Assembly (NCBI GenBank): GCA_938038165.1
Contig: CALHRB010000311.1
Coordinates: forward strand, 1-13,704
Source: Candidatus Kapaibacterium sp.
GTDB taxonomy: Bacteria > Bacteroidota > Ignavibacteria > Kapaibacteriales > UBA2268
Reading direction: 5' to 3'
DNA: 13,704 nt
In this document: piece after piece, positions 7,642 through 13,704 of the stretch
Position numbering within the stretch: position 1 is the first letter of the stretch
Layout: every line of letters starts with the position of its first letter
Position numbers and translations under genes: made by a program
The notes under the pieces: model-generated
Databases searched by the model: none
Told to the model about the DNA's origin: nothing
Seen by the model: only the letters and a program-made list of their open reading frames with translations

Positions 7642-9600
7642 TTATTGTGGTGCATCTACTGTAAATCTATTAATTATATTTACTTCAAATTTTTCGCCGG
7701 TGATTCTTTCAGCAATTGATCTTCCATCAAGTTTGTGATAACCAAGAACTTCAGGGGGAGTGCCGCAAACGGGATATTCATCCAAGCCAAATCTTTCAAA
7801 ATTAAAATTACTCTCATGCTTTGTCTTAGTTAAATTATACAACAGAACATCACCAAGACCACCGAAATTAGAATGATCTTCAAGGAGGAATATCTTCGAA
7901 TGATTCATCGTTACTGATTTGAGCCAATCATTATCAATTCTGTTTAGCCATGGCATATTAACAACTTCTAAAGAGAATCCTTTTGTTTCAAGAAGTTCAG
8001 AGGCAAGCAGTGCCTCGTGCAACATAACCGGACCATAAGCAAATATTATTGCATCTGAGCCTTCTCTCAAAACAGTCCCTTTCCCGAATTCCAGTTTATA
8101 ATCTTCAGGCAATGCTATTATTCTGGGGGATGGACCAATAATCAATCGGACGGCACAATTAACATCTGCCGTATTAACACAGTAATCAACAACCTGCTTA
8201 GTTTCAATGGAATTGCAAGGTTCAATTATTAACATGTTTGGTATTGCTCCCAGTAAAGATATATCCCTGACGCTCTGGTGAGACTTACCCGGACCGGCTG
8301 GAAGAATTCCGGCAAAGTGGCAGGCATAAATAATCTTAGTCTTTTCGCAAGCATTGTTATAAATTTGTTCATTAGCCCTTGAGGTCAAAAAACTTGAAAA
8401 AGAGCTGACAACCGGCAAGAGACCCATTCGGGCAAGCCCACCGGCAAGCGACACCATGTCCTGTTCGGCGATTCCGTTTTCAATAAATCTATCGGGATAT
8501 TTATATTCAAACTGTCTTAAACCGCAATCAGCCGAAAGATCACCGTCAATTACTATTAAATCCTTCCTTGTTTCAGCTAATTCGCAAAGTGCTTCGCCAA
8601 AAGCATTTTTGACAAATTCCTGAGAAACATTACTTGACACTTTGATATCTTCGGGCAATTCTTTGAAGATTATCTCTTTAAGACCTAACTCATTCGCTAA
8701 AATATTTATTTTATTTCTTAGCTCTTCTTCGGCGATTGAATAATGCTCATCTGAAGGAGCTCCCGAGTGCCAACGATAGAGTATCCTTCCTGTCTCATCC
8801 CGATCATAATGTTCAAATATGGAAACCCCTTTACCTTTAATTGTATCAGCTATTATGAATTTTGGCTTATCATTAACTTCTTTGATCATTTCGAAAGTGC
8901 GTTCCAAATCTTTAAAATTATGACCGTTACAGTAAGTAACAAACCAACCGAATGAGGAGACCTTGTTAGTCAAATCATCAATATTATTTACGTCGTTGAC
9001 AAGCATATCAGTCTGGAATTTATTCCTGTCAATTATAACAATCAAGTTTGAGACTTTCTGATGAGCTGTTGCCTGTAGTGACTCATAAATCTGACCTTCC
9101 TGAAATTCCCCATCACCTGTTAGAACAAAAACCCTGCCTTTTTGGCCTAAGTATTTTTTGGCAACAGCCATCCCCCTACCTTTTGAAATTCCCATGCCAA
9201 GAGAACCTGTATTAGCCTCAATTCCGGGGATGCTAACGTCGGGATGACCGTCCAGCCCTCCAAATCTTCTTAATTTTAAGATATCTTCTTCGCTCAAAAT
9301 TCCCACTGAATAAAAGAATGAGTAAAGCCCGGGAACATCATGCCCTTTCGAAGAGAAATAAATATCTCTGTCTGGCGAGTTAATGCCTGCTTCCAGAACA
9401 TTTAATTCTGAAAGATATAGATATGTAACTATATCCATAGCACTGAAGCTTGTTCCTAAATGACCTGAGCCTGCTTTTTTGACTGATACAAGAGTATTAT
9501 ACCTGCACATATCAGCATATAGCTTTAGTGTGGCATACTTTTCATTCCCTTTTTGTCTAACCCTATCGAATTCAGTTTTTTCAATTAATTTTAATCTCAT
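7642..9600 (-). CDS. Transketolase (single-chain, full length) in a glycan operon
   Basis: The enzyme transfers two-carbon ketol units using thiamine diphosphate. The N-terminal cofactor domain (about 20-285) has SGHLG (45-49), SSKGHD (83-88), the GDGE...N cofactor motif from 162 (GDGEFQEGQIYESL), KGKGVSI (256-262) and WHSGAP (277-282). The pyrimidine-binding domain (about 328-500) has GIAEQD (376-381) with catalytic glutamate 379, and GPGKSHQSVRDISLLGAIPN (436-455). A C-terminal domain follows. SGHLG in place of SGHPG resembles split transketolases and 1-deoxyxylulose-5-phosphate synthases, but both halves are fused here. The 652-residue start at ATG 9600 is preferred because GAGG lies 6 nt upstream. 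ATG 9612, which overlaps the previous stop as ATGA, would add MRIN. As a member of the operon it probably makes or reshapes the sugar precursor, and it need not be the housekeeping enzyme. Confidence 0.9.
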   Translation of the reverse strand: MRLKLIEKTEFDRVRQKGNEKYATLKLYADMCRYNTLVSVKKAGSGHLGTSFSAMDIVTYLYLSELNVLEAGINSPDRDIYFSSKGHDVPGLYSFFYSVGILSEEDILKLRRFGGLDGHPDVSIPGIEANTGSLGMGISKGRGMAVAKKYLGQKGRVFVLTGDGEFQEGQIYESLQATAHQKVSNLIVIIDRNKFQTDMLVNDVNNIDDLTNKVSSFGWFVTYCNGHNFKDLERTFEMIKEVNDKPKFIIADTIKGKGVSIFEHYDRDETGRILYRWHSGAPSDEHYSIAEEELRNKINILANELGLKEIIFKELPEDIKVSSNVSQEFVKNAFGEALCELAETRKDLIVIDGDLSADCGLRQFEYKYPDRFIENGIAEQDMVSLAGGLARMGLLPVVSSFSSFLTSRANEQIYNNACEKTKIIYACHFAGILPAGPGKSHQSVRDISLLGAIPNMLIIEPCNSIETKQVVDYCVNTADVNCAVRLIIGPSPRIIALPEDYKLEFGKGTVLREGSDAIIFAYGPVMLHEALLASELLETKGFSLEVVNMPWLNRIDNDWLKSVTMNHSKIFLLEDHSNFGGLGDVLLYNLTKTKHESNFNFERFGLDEYPVCGTPPEVLGYHKLDGRSIAERITGEKFEVNIINRFTVDAPQ

Positions 9601-9606
9601 ATTAAT

Positions 9607-9610
9607 CCTC
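9607..9610 (-). promoter_or_regulatory. Shine-Dalgarno site choosing the transketolase start
   Basis: GAGG on the minus strand lies 6 nt before ATG 9600 and inside the end of the cytidylyltransferase gene. No such site precedes the alternative ATG at 9612, so the inner start is favoured. Confidence 0.5.
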
Positions 9611-10439
9611 ATTCATCTATAATTTTTGTTTGACTTAAGTTTATTGTTTTTAGCTGATCTATATTTTTTCTGTACCAATTAACACCGCAATATTTTTCAT
9701 TAATTTTCTTTATATCTGGTCTTCTTTCTAATAAATCAAGGATATCGAAGAGGGAAAAAACACCTTTATTGTCATACAATTCATCATATACTGCCTTTAT
9801 AAATTCATAATCTTCGAAGTAATCAATTGTAAACCGGTGACTCATAGATAAATCAAGACCGCCGTCCATAACTACGTTACCGATTCTAAATCTTTGCGGG
9901 TTATCCCAAATAAATGGAGTTGTATGCTCTCTTTCAAAATCTTTTTTTGCTTCCTGGTGTGCTACCTCAAGGATATGGAAAGGTATAACTTCAACATCGT
10001 TTCCATCAGGAAAGCTTGCTGGATGAAGATTACTTACAAAATCAAATTTATCCTGATTTTCGATATAGAAATTCAAAACTTTATCAATTACTGCCGGGTC
10101 AATAAGTGGACAGTCCGAAGGAATTTTAACAACAGCTTCGGCTTCCAATTCCAAAGCTGCCTTATAATGTCTGTCAAGCAGATCTGTTGGATGACCCCGA
10201 AAAACGTTAATATTGTTGTCCTTGCAAATCTCAAAAATTGGATCATCAATCCTTTCGGTTGTGGTAGCAACCACTAAAACAAAAGGGGTTTTAGCTTCGA
10301 GTATTCTTTCCAGCTGAAGCAAAAGAATTGATTTTCCTTTAATTTGTTTCAGGATTTTACCCGGTAATCTCGTAGAGCCTGAACGAGCCTGAACAATGAT
10401 TACAATTTTGGGAATTGTTGAAATTGCTTCTCCGTTCAT
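9609..10439 (-). CDS. spsF: SpsF-type cytidylyltransferase (sugar nucleotide activation)
   Basis: The 276-residue nucleotidyltransferase resembles CMP-Kdo and CMP-sialate synthetases and the spore-coat SpsF group. The nucleotide-binding signature VQARSGSTRLPGKILK is at 16-31. FRGHPTDLLDRHY (80-92) corresponds to the conserved R-G-x-x-D-V-L-x-R block, and KIPSDCPLIDP (105-115) carries the metal-binding aspartate. The expected role is to activate an acidic sugar with CTP, giving a CMP-sugar for a glycosyltransferase. Its presence beside a NeuB-type synthase supports that. Only the N-terminal half has strong motifs; the C-terminal half contains HRFTIDYFEDYEF (about 206-218), common in this group. 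The start is ATG 10439, which shares one base with the preceding gene's stop (TGATG), implying translational coupling. A TTG one codon upstream is less likely. The 3' end overlaps the transketolase region (ATGA at 9609-9612). Confidence 0.88.
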   Translation of the reverse strand: MNGEAISTIPKIVIIVQARSGSTRLPGKILKQIKGKSILLLQLERILEAKTPFVLVVATTTERIDDPIFEICKDNNINVFRGHPTDLLDRHYKAALELEAEAVVKIPSDCPLIDPAVIDKVLNFYIENQDKFDFVSNLHPASFPDGNDVEVIPFHILEVAHQEAKKDFEREHTTPFIWDNPQRFRIGNVVMDGGLDLSMSHRFTIDYFEDYEFIKAVYDELYDNKGVFSLFDILDLLERRPDIKKINEKYCGVNWYRKNIDQLKTINLSQTKIIDE

Positions 10440-11548
10440 CAAATTGAAAAATTATTTCTGAATTTTGTTTTAATGTTTAACGCTCTTGATCTTACAGTTG
10501 AGAAGGATCTGATGGTTCTGAATTGTTTTTGTTTTTTGAATGAAGCATCATTAATGTGGATTCTTGCCAATTCAGCAATATTTTTAGCTGATGTTCCGTT
10601 ATTTTGGATTGGAGACATTTTCTTCAATTGCTCTAACGGAAAATCAGAATACACTTCTTTACCCAAAGCTATTCCTGTATAAACCACAGTTGAGTACTTT
10701 GTAATCAGTACATCACAGTTTGCTATCATTTCATGGATATTACCGCTTGTGTAAACAATTGAGCCGGGAGCATATTTGTTGATTTCCTGAACTGCTCTTG
10801 ATACTATTTCATTAGGATGTAATTTGAAAATCAATTGCCGTCCATTGGCTATTTCAACTGCCTTTTGTATGAATTTTTTTCTATTTTCGTATCTTAAGGT
10901 TTCTCGGGTGTCTGACGTTGCCACAAGAACAAAATTCTTATGTGGAAAATCATTATTTCTGTATTGCTCGCAATTATCAAAATTTGGAATACCTGTAACT
11001 TTGATTTTATGTGGAGCAACTCCATTTTCAATGAATAACTCTTTATATCCTTCAGATGCCACGCAGAGATAATCAAAAGCATCGGACAGACCAAAGACTG
11101 ACGTATCTCCAGCTACATATAAGGGTAGATTTAACCATTTCACAAGATAAAATCCGATTTTTTTTGGATCTGTCATACCCTCTTGAACAAGTATAATTTT
11201 CTTGTTTCTTATGTTTCTCGGGATAATAATATCACTGCAAGTAATTACTAATTCATAATCGTGGGATAATCCGTAATAGTCAATTTGCAAATTGTGTTCC
11301 CTTAAAAAATTTAATGTTGTTTGCTGGAACTTGCCTCCAGGTCCGACTAAAGTCCAATCAAGCACTCCAGTTCTGGCAAATACATCAATTATCCCGTCGC
11401 CGTAATAAGGAGTGAAATAACAATCGAAATCAGGTAATTCCTGTGCGATTTTATACATCATTGTGGTTTGATTAAGAGAACCACATATAAGCAATATTTT
11501 TTTATCGCTCATGTTTCCTGAACCATTTATCTTTTTTGTTCTTTTCAT
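10439..11548 (-). CDS. Putative GT-B-fold glycosyltransferase, capsule/LPS type
   Basis: The 369-residue cytoplasmic protein has no signal peptide or membrane segment. Its layout suggests a two-domain GT-B or UDP-GlcNAc-2-epimerase-like fold. The first Rossmann strand with a glycine turn (KKILLICGSLNQ, 16-27) is followed by a linker with VTGIPNFDN (184-192). The second domain has FKLHPNE (241-247) and TKYSTVVYTGIALGKEVY (283-300), which resemble the donor-binding segments of CDP-glycerol glycerophosphotransferases and polysialyltransferase-like enzymes. It could transfer the CMP-activated sugar made by the downstream genes, but a hydrolysing epimerase role cannot be excluded. It is the first gene of the six-gene leftward operon, and its stop overlaps the next start. 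ATG 11548 has no ribosome-binding site. ATG 11512 (MSDKKILL, 357 residues) starts at the first conserved strand and has AGGA 3 nt upstream, so it is a serious alternative. Confidence 0.65.
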   Translation of the reverse strand: MKRTKKINGSGNMSDKKILLICGSLNQTTMMYKIAQELPDFDCYFTPYYGDGIIDVFARTGVLDWTLVGPGGKFQQTTLNFLREHNLQIDYYGLSHDYELVITCSDIIIPRNIRNKKIILVQEGMTDPKKIGFYLVKWLNLPLYVAGDTSVFGLSDAFDYLCVASEGYKELFIENGVAPHKIKVTGIPNFDNCEQYRNNDFPHKNFVLVATSDTRETLRYENRKKFIQKAVEIANGRQLIFKLHPNEIVSRAVQEINKYAPGSIVYTSGNIHEMIANCDVLITKYSTVVYTGIALGKEVYSDFPLEQLKKMSPIQNNGTSAKNIAELARIHINDASFKKQKQFRTIRSFSTVRSRALNIKTKFRNNFSI

Positions 11549-11570
11549 ATTTTAGTTCATTTTAAAAATG

Positions 11571-11603
11571 TAAACTAAAAATTTCATATTAATTTTTAGT
11601 TAA
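11571..11603. promoter_or_regulatory. A/T-rich inverted repeat in the operon leader
   Basis: An 11-bp perfect inverted repeat, AACTAAAAATT (11573-11583) and AATTTTTAGTT (11591-11601), has a 7-nt spacer and extends to 13 bp per arm with one mismatch. It lies 25-55 nt upstream of the first gene of the glycan operon. It could be an operator for a dimeric regulator or a weak leader hairpin. In such A/T-rich DNA, chance cannot be ruled out. Confidence 0.4.
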
Positions 11604-11669
11604 TACGACTAAATTCAAAAATTGTTTCCTTTTTTTGCCTCTGAGATTGTTTTATCTGGATTAATGAAT

Positions 11670-11706
11670 GAAAAAAGAGGAAATGCCTATGCAAGCATTT
11701 CCTCTT
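11670..11706 (-). terminator. Strong intrinsic terminator after the ARPP-1 gene
   Basis: A 12-bp perfect stem, AAGAGGAAATGC (11675-11686) and GCATTTCCTCTT (11695-11706), encloses an 8-nt loop. On the minus strand the stem is followed at once by a run of T. It begins 25 nt past the ARPP-1 stop codon. It ends that transcript and isolates the glycan operon downstream, which must therefore have its own promoter in 11549-11670. Confidence 0.88.
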
Positions 11707-11730
11707 AATGAAAAAAAATGGAAATAATTT

Positions 11731-12663
11731 TTAGTTATCAAAGTAATAGTTAAAACTAATTACATTTTGATCGGCTAACAAAATACTACCAGCAGATTTT
11801 TCGGTGTCATAACGATAATCAAAGCCTAAGCCAACTGATTTGAAGCCTTTCCATTCTTTTGTTTTAATTGCATCCAGAGTTTCTTTGATTTGAGACAGAC
11901 AAAAATCCGGGGAAATGTCTGTTTTTTTTTCATCAGATAAAATAGCACTAAATGCAAAACTTTTCAGTATTTTCTTGTGATATTTTCTGAAAACTGACTT
12001 TCTCGAAATGAATTCAACTCCCTGAATTTTTCCGTTTATGAAAGCTACAATACCTTTTTGTTCAGGTAATAGCTTGAAGTTACTTAAAAGATCTTCGCAT
12101 ATTTTATCATAATTTTTTTGAACATCATATAGCGAAGAAGTTTTGGACATAACTTTAGCCTTAAGACTAATCTCTTCAATTTTCTCCCATATCTCGCCTT
12201 GATCAGCACGAAACCCCATATTTCGTTTTAATGAATCGTTTGCAGCAAACATAGTTCTCTTTTTCAACTCAGCCGGAATAATAAAATCAGATGTTTGGAA
12301 TTTTTTTGAGACATAATTCCACCTACCCCTTTCAACACAAGTTACCGGGATCACAACATTTGATTTTTTATTAATGAGCATCGATGTATTTACCGTTCTG
12401 TTTTGTTTTGCTCCAAGCAACTCATCACCATGTAAAATAAAAACATAATAATCCGAATGGTTAATCAAATTTAAATCAGGAACCGAACCCGTTGAACTGA
12501 CCTCCTGGATTTCGACATATCCTTTTTTTACACCGTTATCAAGAGAGATAAATGGCAGCGTTTTTCCATTTACTTGAAATATCGGAACAATAGATAAATT
12601 TTCGGTGGTCTGAACCTCTCCGAATTTTAAACTGCTCAGGAATTTGATTGTGGTGTCATTCAT
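11731..12663 (-). CDS. ARPP-1 domain (DUF6569-like) protein
   Basis: The 310-residue protein is of unknown biochemical function. The N-terminal half (about 10-150) has the hallmark GDELLGAKQNRTVNTSMLI (79-97) and VIPVTCVERGRW (104-115, including C109). I recognise these as signatures of the ARPP-1 family, named for association with ADP-ribosylglycohydrolases and rhodanese-phosphatase proteins. A C-terminal half of about 150 residues ends in a beta-rich LLADQNVISFNYYF. There is no signal peptide or membrane helix, so it is probably cytoplasmic. The start is ATG 12663 because AAAGGAG lies 8 nt upstream and homology begins there. The frame is open up to 12735, but those extra residues would cross the promoter region. 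It is transcribed divergently from an HTH-WYL regulator and closed by a strong terminator, so it forms a one-gene unit probably controlled by that regulator. Confidence 0.8.
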   Translation of the reverse strand: MNDTTIKFLSSLKFGEVQTTENLSIVPIFQVNGKTLPFISLDNGVKKGYVEIQEVSSTGSVPDLNLINHSDYYVFILHGDELLGAKQNRTVNTSMLINKKSNVVIPVTCVERGRWNYVSKKFQTSDFIIPAELKKRTMFAANDSLKRNMGFRADQGEIWEKIEEISLKAKVMSKTSSLYDVQKNYDKICEDLLSNFKLLPEQKGIVAFINGKIQGVEFISRKSVFRKYHKKILKSFAFSAILSDEKKTDISPDFCLSQIKETLDAIKTKEWKGFKSVGLGFDYRYDTEKSAGSILLADQNVISFNYYFDN

Positions 12664-12671
12664 TTTTTTTT

Positions 12672-12678
12672 CTCCTTT
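12672..12678 (-). promoter_or_regulatory. Shine-Dalgarno site fixing the ARPP-1 start
   Basis: AAAGGAG on the minus strand ends 8 nt before ATG 12663. It excludes the longer in-frame reading that would begin at 12735 and run through the intergenic promoter region. Confidence 0.8.
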
Positions 12679-12691
12679 TATGTTGTTCGTA

Positions 12692-12720
12692 GTTACAAAA
12701 TTATTATATTTGTGCGTCAA
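12692..12720 (-). promoter_or_regulatory. Candidate sigma70-like promoter for the ARPP-1 gene
   Basis: The minus strand has TTGACG (12720-12715), 17 bp, then TGTAAC (12697-12692). The first matches the -35 consensus at 5 of 6 bases and the second matches the -10 at 4 of 6. Transcription would begin near 12685, about 20 nt before the start codon, leaving room for the ribosome-binding site. A Bacteroidota-style TAATTTTG also occurs in the spacer, but its distance to an upstream TTG is too short. Confidence 0.4.
12695..12713. promoter_or_regulatory. Imperfect palindrome, candidate WYL-regulator operator
   Basis: ACAAA and TTTGT arms (12695-12699 and 12709-12713) flank an A/T core with partial symmetry. 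The palindrome begins in the -10 and fills most of the spacer of the candidate ARPP-1 promoter, within the 95-bp region shared with the divergent regulator gene. The position suits a repressor or autoregulator site. The arms are short, so this is tentative. Confidence 0.3.
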
Positions 12721-12758
12721 TAATTGTCGTATCATGATTTCTTTTTAAACAAATTTTT

Positions 12759-13703
12759 ATGGCAGATCAATGTCAAAGAATAGTATTTTTTCTCAAGAAA
12801 TTCTATACTGGTAGAAAATATTCTTCAAAAGACCTTTATGAAATGATACCAGAAGAATTTGGGAATGTATCTCTAAGAACAATTCAACGGGATTTATTGG
12901 TGCTTCAAGATATGGAACCGGGATTAGTGAGCGAACGCAAGGGAAGAGAAATTTATTACTATCTTACAAAAGATTATCGCTCCCACACTATGCCTTTCAA
13001 TATCTCCGCAAGTCAGCTACTATCATTCTACATTCTGAAGGCTCATTTGAAAACTTTCGAAGGTACTATGATCGAAGAAGAGTTAATTAGTTTAAAAACT
13101 CAACTTGAAAGAATAGCCCCATCGGACATTTTTTCGCTCGAAAGTCTATTCTGGGACAAAAATATCGGTAACTATAATTATTTTCATCACGATGCAATCT
13201 TAAGACGTGTTATTGATGCAATTGCCAAAAAAAAATGGGTTGAAGTTAGTTATAATACATCAAACAAAGGAGTTATAAACAAATTTGTTTGCTCATTAGT
13301 TAAATTGTTCGCTTATGCCGGAAGCATTTATACTATTGCTTATGTGCCTCATCATGATTCTCATATTGCATTGGCTTTACAAATGATAGAAGATATCACA
13401 GAAAGCAAAGCTGATCTTGGGAAAACTCCCGATTTTGATTTTAATGCCTGGTCAATCAATCGTTTTGGTGTTTTCTTTGGAAGACCCGAAAACGTTCTGA
13501 TCAGAATTAAATCCGAATATGCTCATTATTTTATTAATAGGTTTTGGCACCAATCCCAGCAATTTTCTTATGAGAATAATGGAGATTTATTATTAAAACT
13601 CAAGGTTCCTCTTGCAAAAGATTTTATTTCCTGGATTCTCAGCTGGGGAGACGTTATGACTGTTATTAAACCTATTGAATTAATAAAAGAAATTGATGCT
13701 TAA
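12759..13703 (+). CDS. HTH-WYL-WCX transcriptional regulator (YafY/PafBC-like)
   Basis: The 314-residue protein is complete, with its stop one base before the window end. Residues 1-72 form a winged helix-turn-helix of the HTH_11/DeoR type (RIVFFLKKFYTGRKYSSKDL, then NVSLRTIQRDLLVLQDM as recognition helix region and ERKGREIYYYL as wing). A helical linker follows. A WYL domain spans about 148-220, followed by a WCX-type C-terminal domain ending in SWILSWGDVMTVIKPIELIKEI. In canonical WYL domains the name-giving Trp-Tyr-Leu triad and a downstream arginine contact nucleotide or nucleic-acid ligands. Here the triad position reads YTI (in GSIYTIAYVPH) and the arginine-bearing segment reads LALQMIEDI, so ligand binding may be altered. 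No Shine-Dalgarno site precedes ATG 12759; the leader is A/T only. Divergent placement suggests control of the ARPP-1 gene and of itself. WYL regulators often govern defence or DNA-damage genes. Confidence 0.87.
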   Translation: MADQCQRIVFFLKKFYTGRKYSSKDLYEMIPEEFGNVSLRTIQRDLLVLQDMEPGLVSERKGREIYYYLTKDYRSHTMPFNISASQLLSFYILKAHLKTFEGTMIEEELISLKTQLERIAPSDIFSLESLFWDKNIGNYNYFHHDAILRRVIDAIAKKKWVEVSYNTSNKGVINKFVCSLVKLFAYAGSIYTIAYVPHHDSHIALALQMIEDITESKADLGKTPDFDFNAWSINRFGVFFGRPENVLIRIKSEYAHYFINRFWHQSQQFSYENNGDLLLKLKVPLAKDFISWILSWGDVMTVIKPIELIKEIDA

Positions 13704-13704
13704 A

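Noticed and set aside
8767..8955. Plus-strand frame inside the transketolase gene
   Set aside because: It is a shadow of the conserved opposite-strand gene with no motif or ribosome-binding site.
9894..10277. Plus-strand frame of 127 codons inside the cytidylyltransferase gene
   Set aside because: It is antisense to the SpsF-type gene, and its composition and lack of motifs fit a chance frame.
10824..11072. Plus-strand frame inside the glycosyltransferase-like gene
   Set aside because: It is antisense to a gene with a continuous conserved fold and has no supporting signal.
12664..12735. Longer N terminus for the ARPP-1 protein
   Set aside because: It would translate through the likely promoter and Shine-Dalgarno site; AAAGGAG points to ATG 12663.
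1..13704. Mobile elements, CRISPR arrays, tRNA or rRNA genes
   Set aside because: No transposase, integrase, regularly spaced repeats, cloverleaf or rRNA-like segments were seen on either strand.

Overview
The window is AT-rich bacterial DNA holding twelve protein-coding genes, a decayed gene fragment and a few control sites. One gene (positions 1695-3074) ends in a type IX secretion (Por) sorting domain, which points to the Bacteroidota/FCB group. Two traits argue against a typical Bacteroidia genome. Several genes carry clear Shine-Dalgarno sequences (GAGGGAG at 5452-5458, AAAGGAG at 12672-12678, GAGG at 9607-9610). The prolyl-tRNA synthetase is the bacterial form with an inserted editing domain, not the eukaryote-like form common in Bacteroidia. 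An Ignavibacteria- or Kapabacteria-like lineage would fit, but this is inference. No tRNA, rRNA, insertion sequence or CRISPR array was seen.

Left part (1-4563). A prolyl-tRNA synthetase gene cut by the window edge runs rightward into an intrinsic terminator at 1460-1498. Facing it is a secreted beta-propeller (Asp-box) protein with a type IX sorting tail. Just past its stop codon lies a decayed second copy of that same tail (1544-1678). A divergently read pair follows: an AlbA_2 (Schlafen-like) plus winged-helix protein and a ComF-type phosphoribosyltransferase, whose coding regions overlap by 11 nt.

Centre (4565-11548). Six leftward genes are packed into one probable operon: a GT-B-like glycosyltransferase, an SpsF-type cytidylyltransferase, a transketolase, a class III (glutamate-1-semialdehyde aminomutase-like) aminotransferase, a short-chain dehydrogenase, and a NeuB-type PEP-condensing synthase that lacks the usual C-terminal SAF domain. 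Gaps are 24 nt or less and two junctions overlap. The set reads as a route that builds, aminates, reduces, extends with PEP, CMP-activates and perhaps transfers an unusual acidic sugar for a surface glycan. It lacks the epimerase and dehydratase of standard sialic, pseudaminic or legionaminic acid clusters, so the product may be new. This operon is the strongest candidate for an undescribed system here.

Right part (11571-13703). After an A/T-rich inverted repeat in the operon leader comes a strong intrinsic terminator, then an ARPP-1 (DUF6569-like) protein read leftward. Divergent from it is an HTH-WYL-WCX regulator. Their 95-bp shared region contains a sigma70-like promoter aimed at the ARPP-1 gene, with an imperfect palindrome between its -35 and -10 elements, so a regulator-target relationship is plausible.
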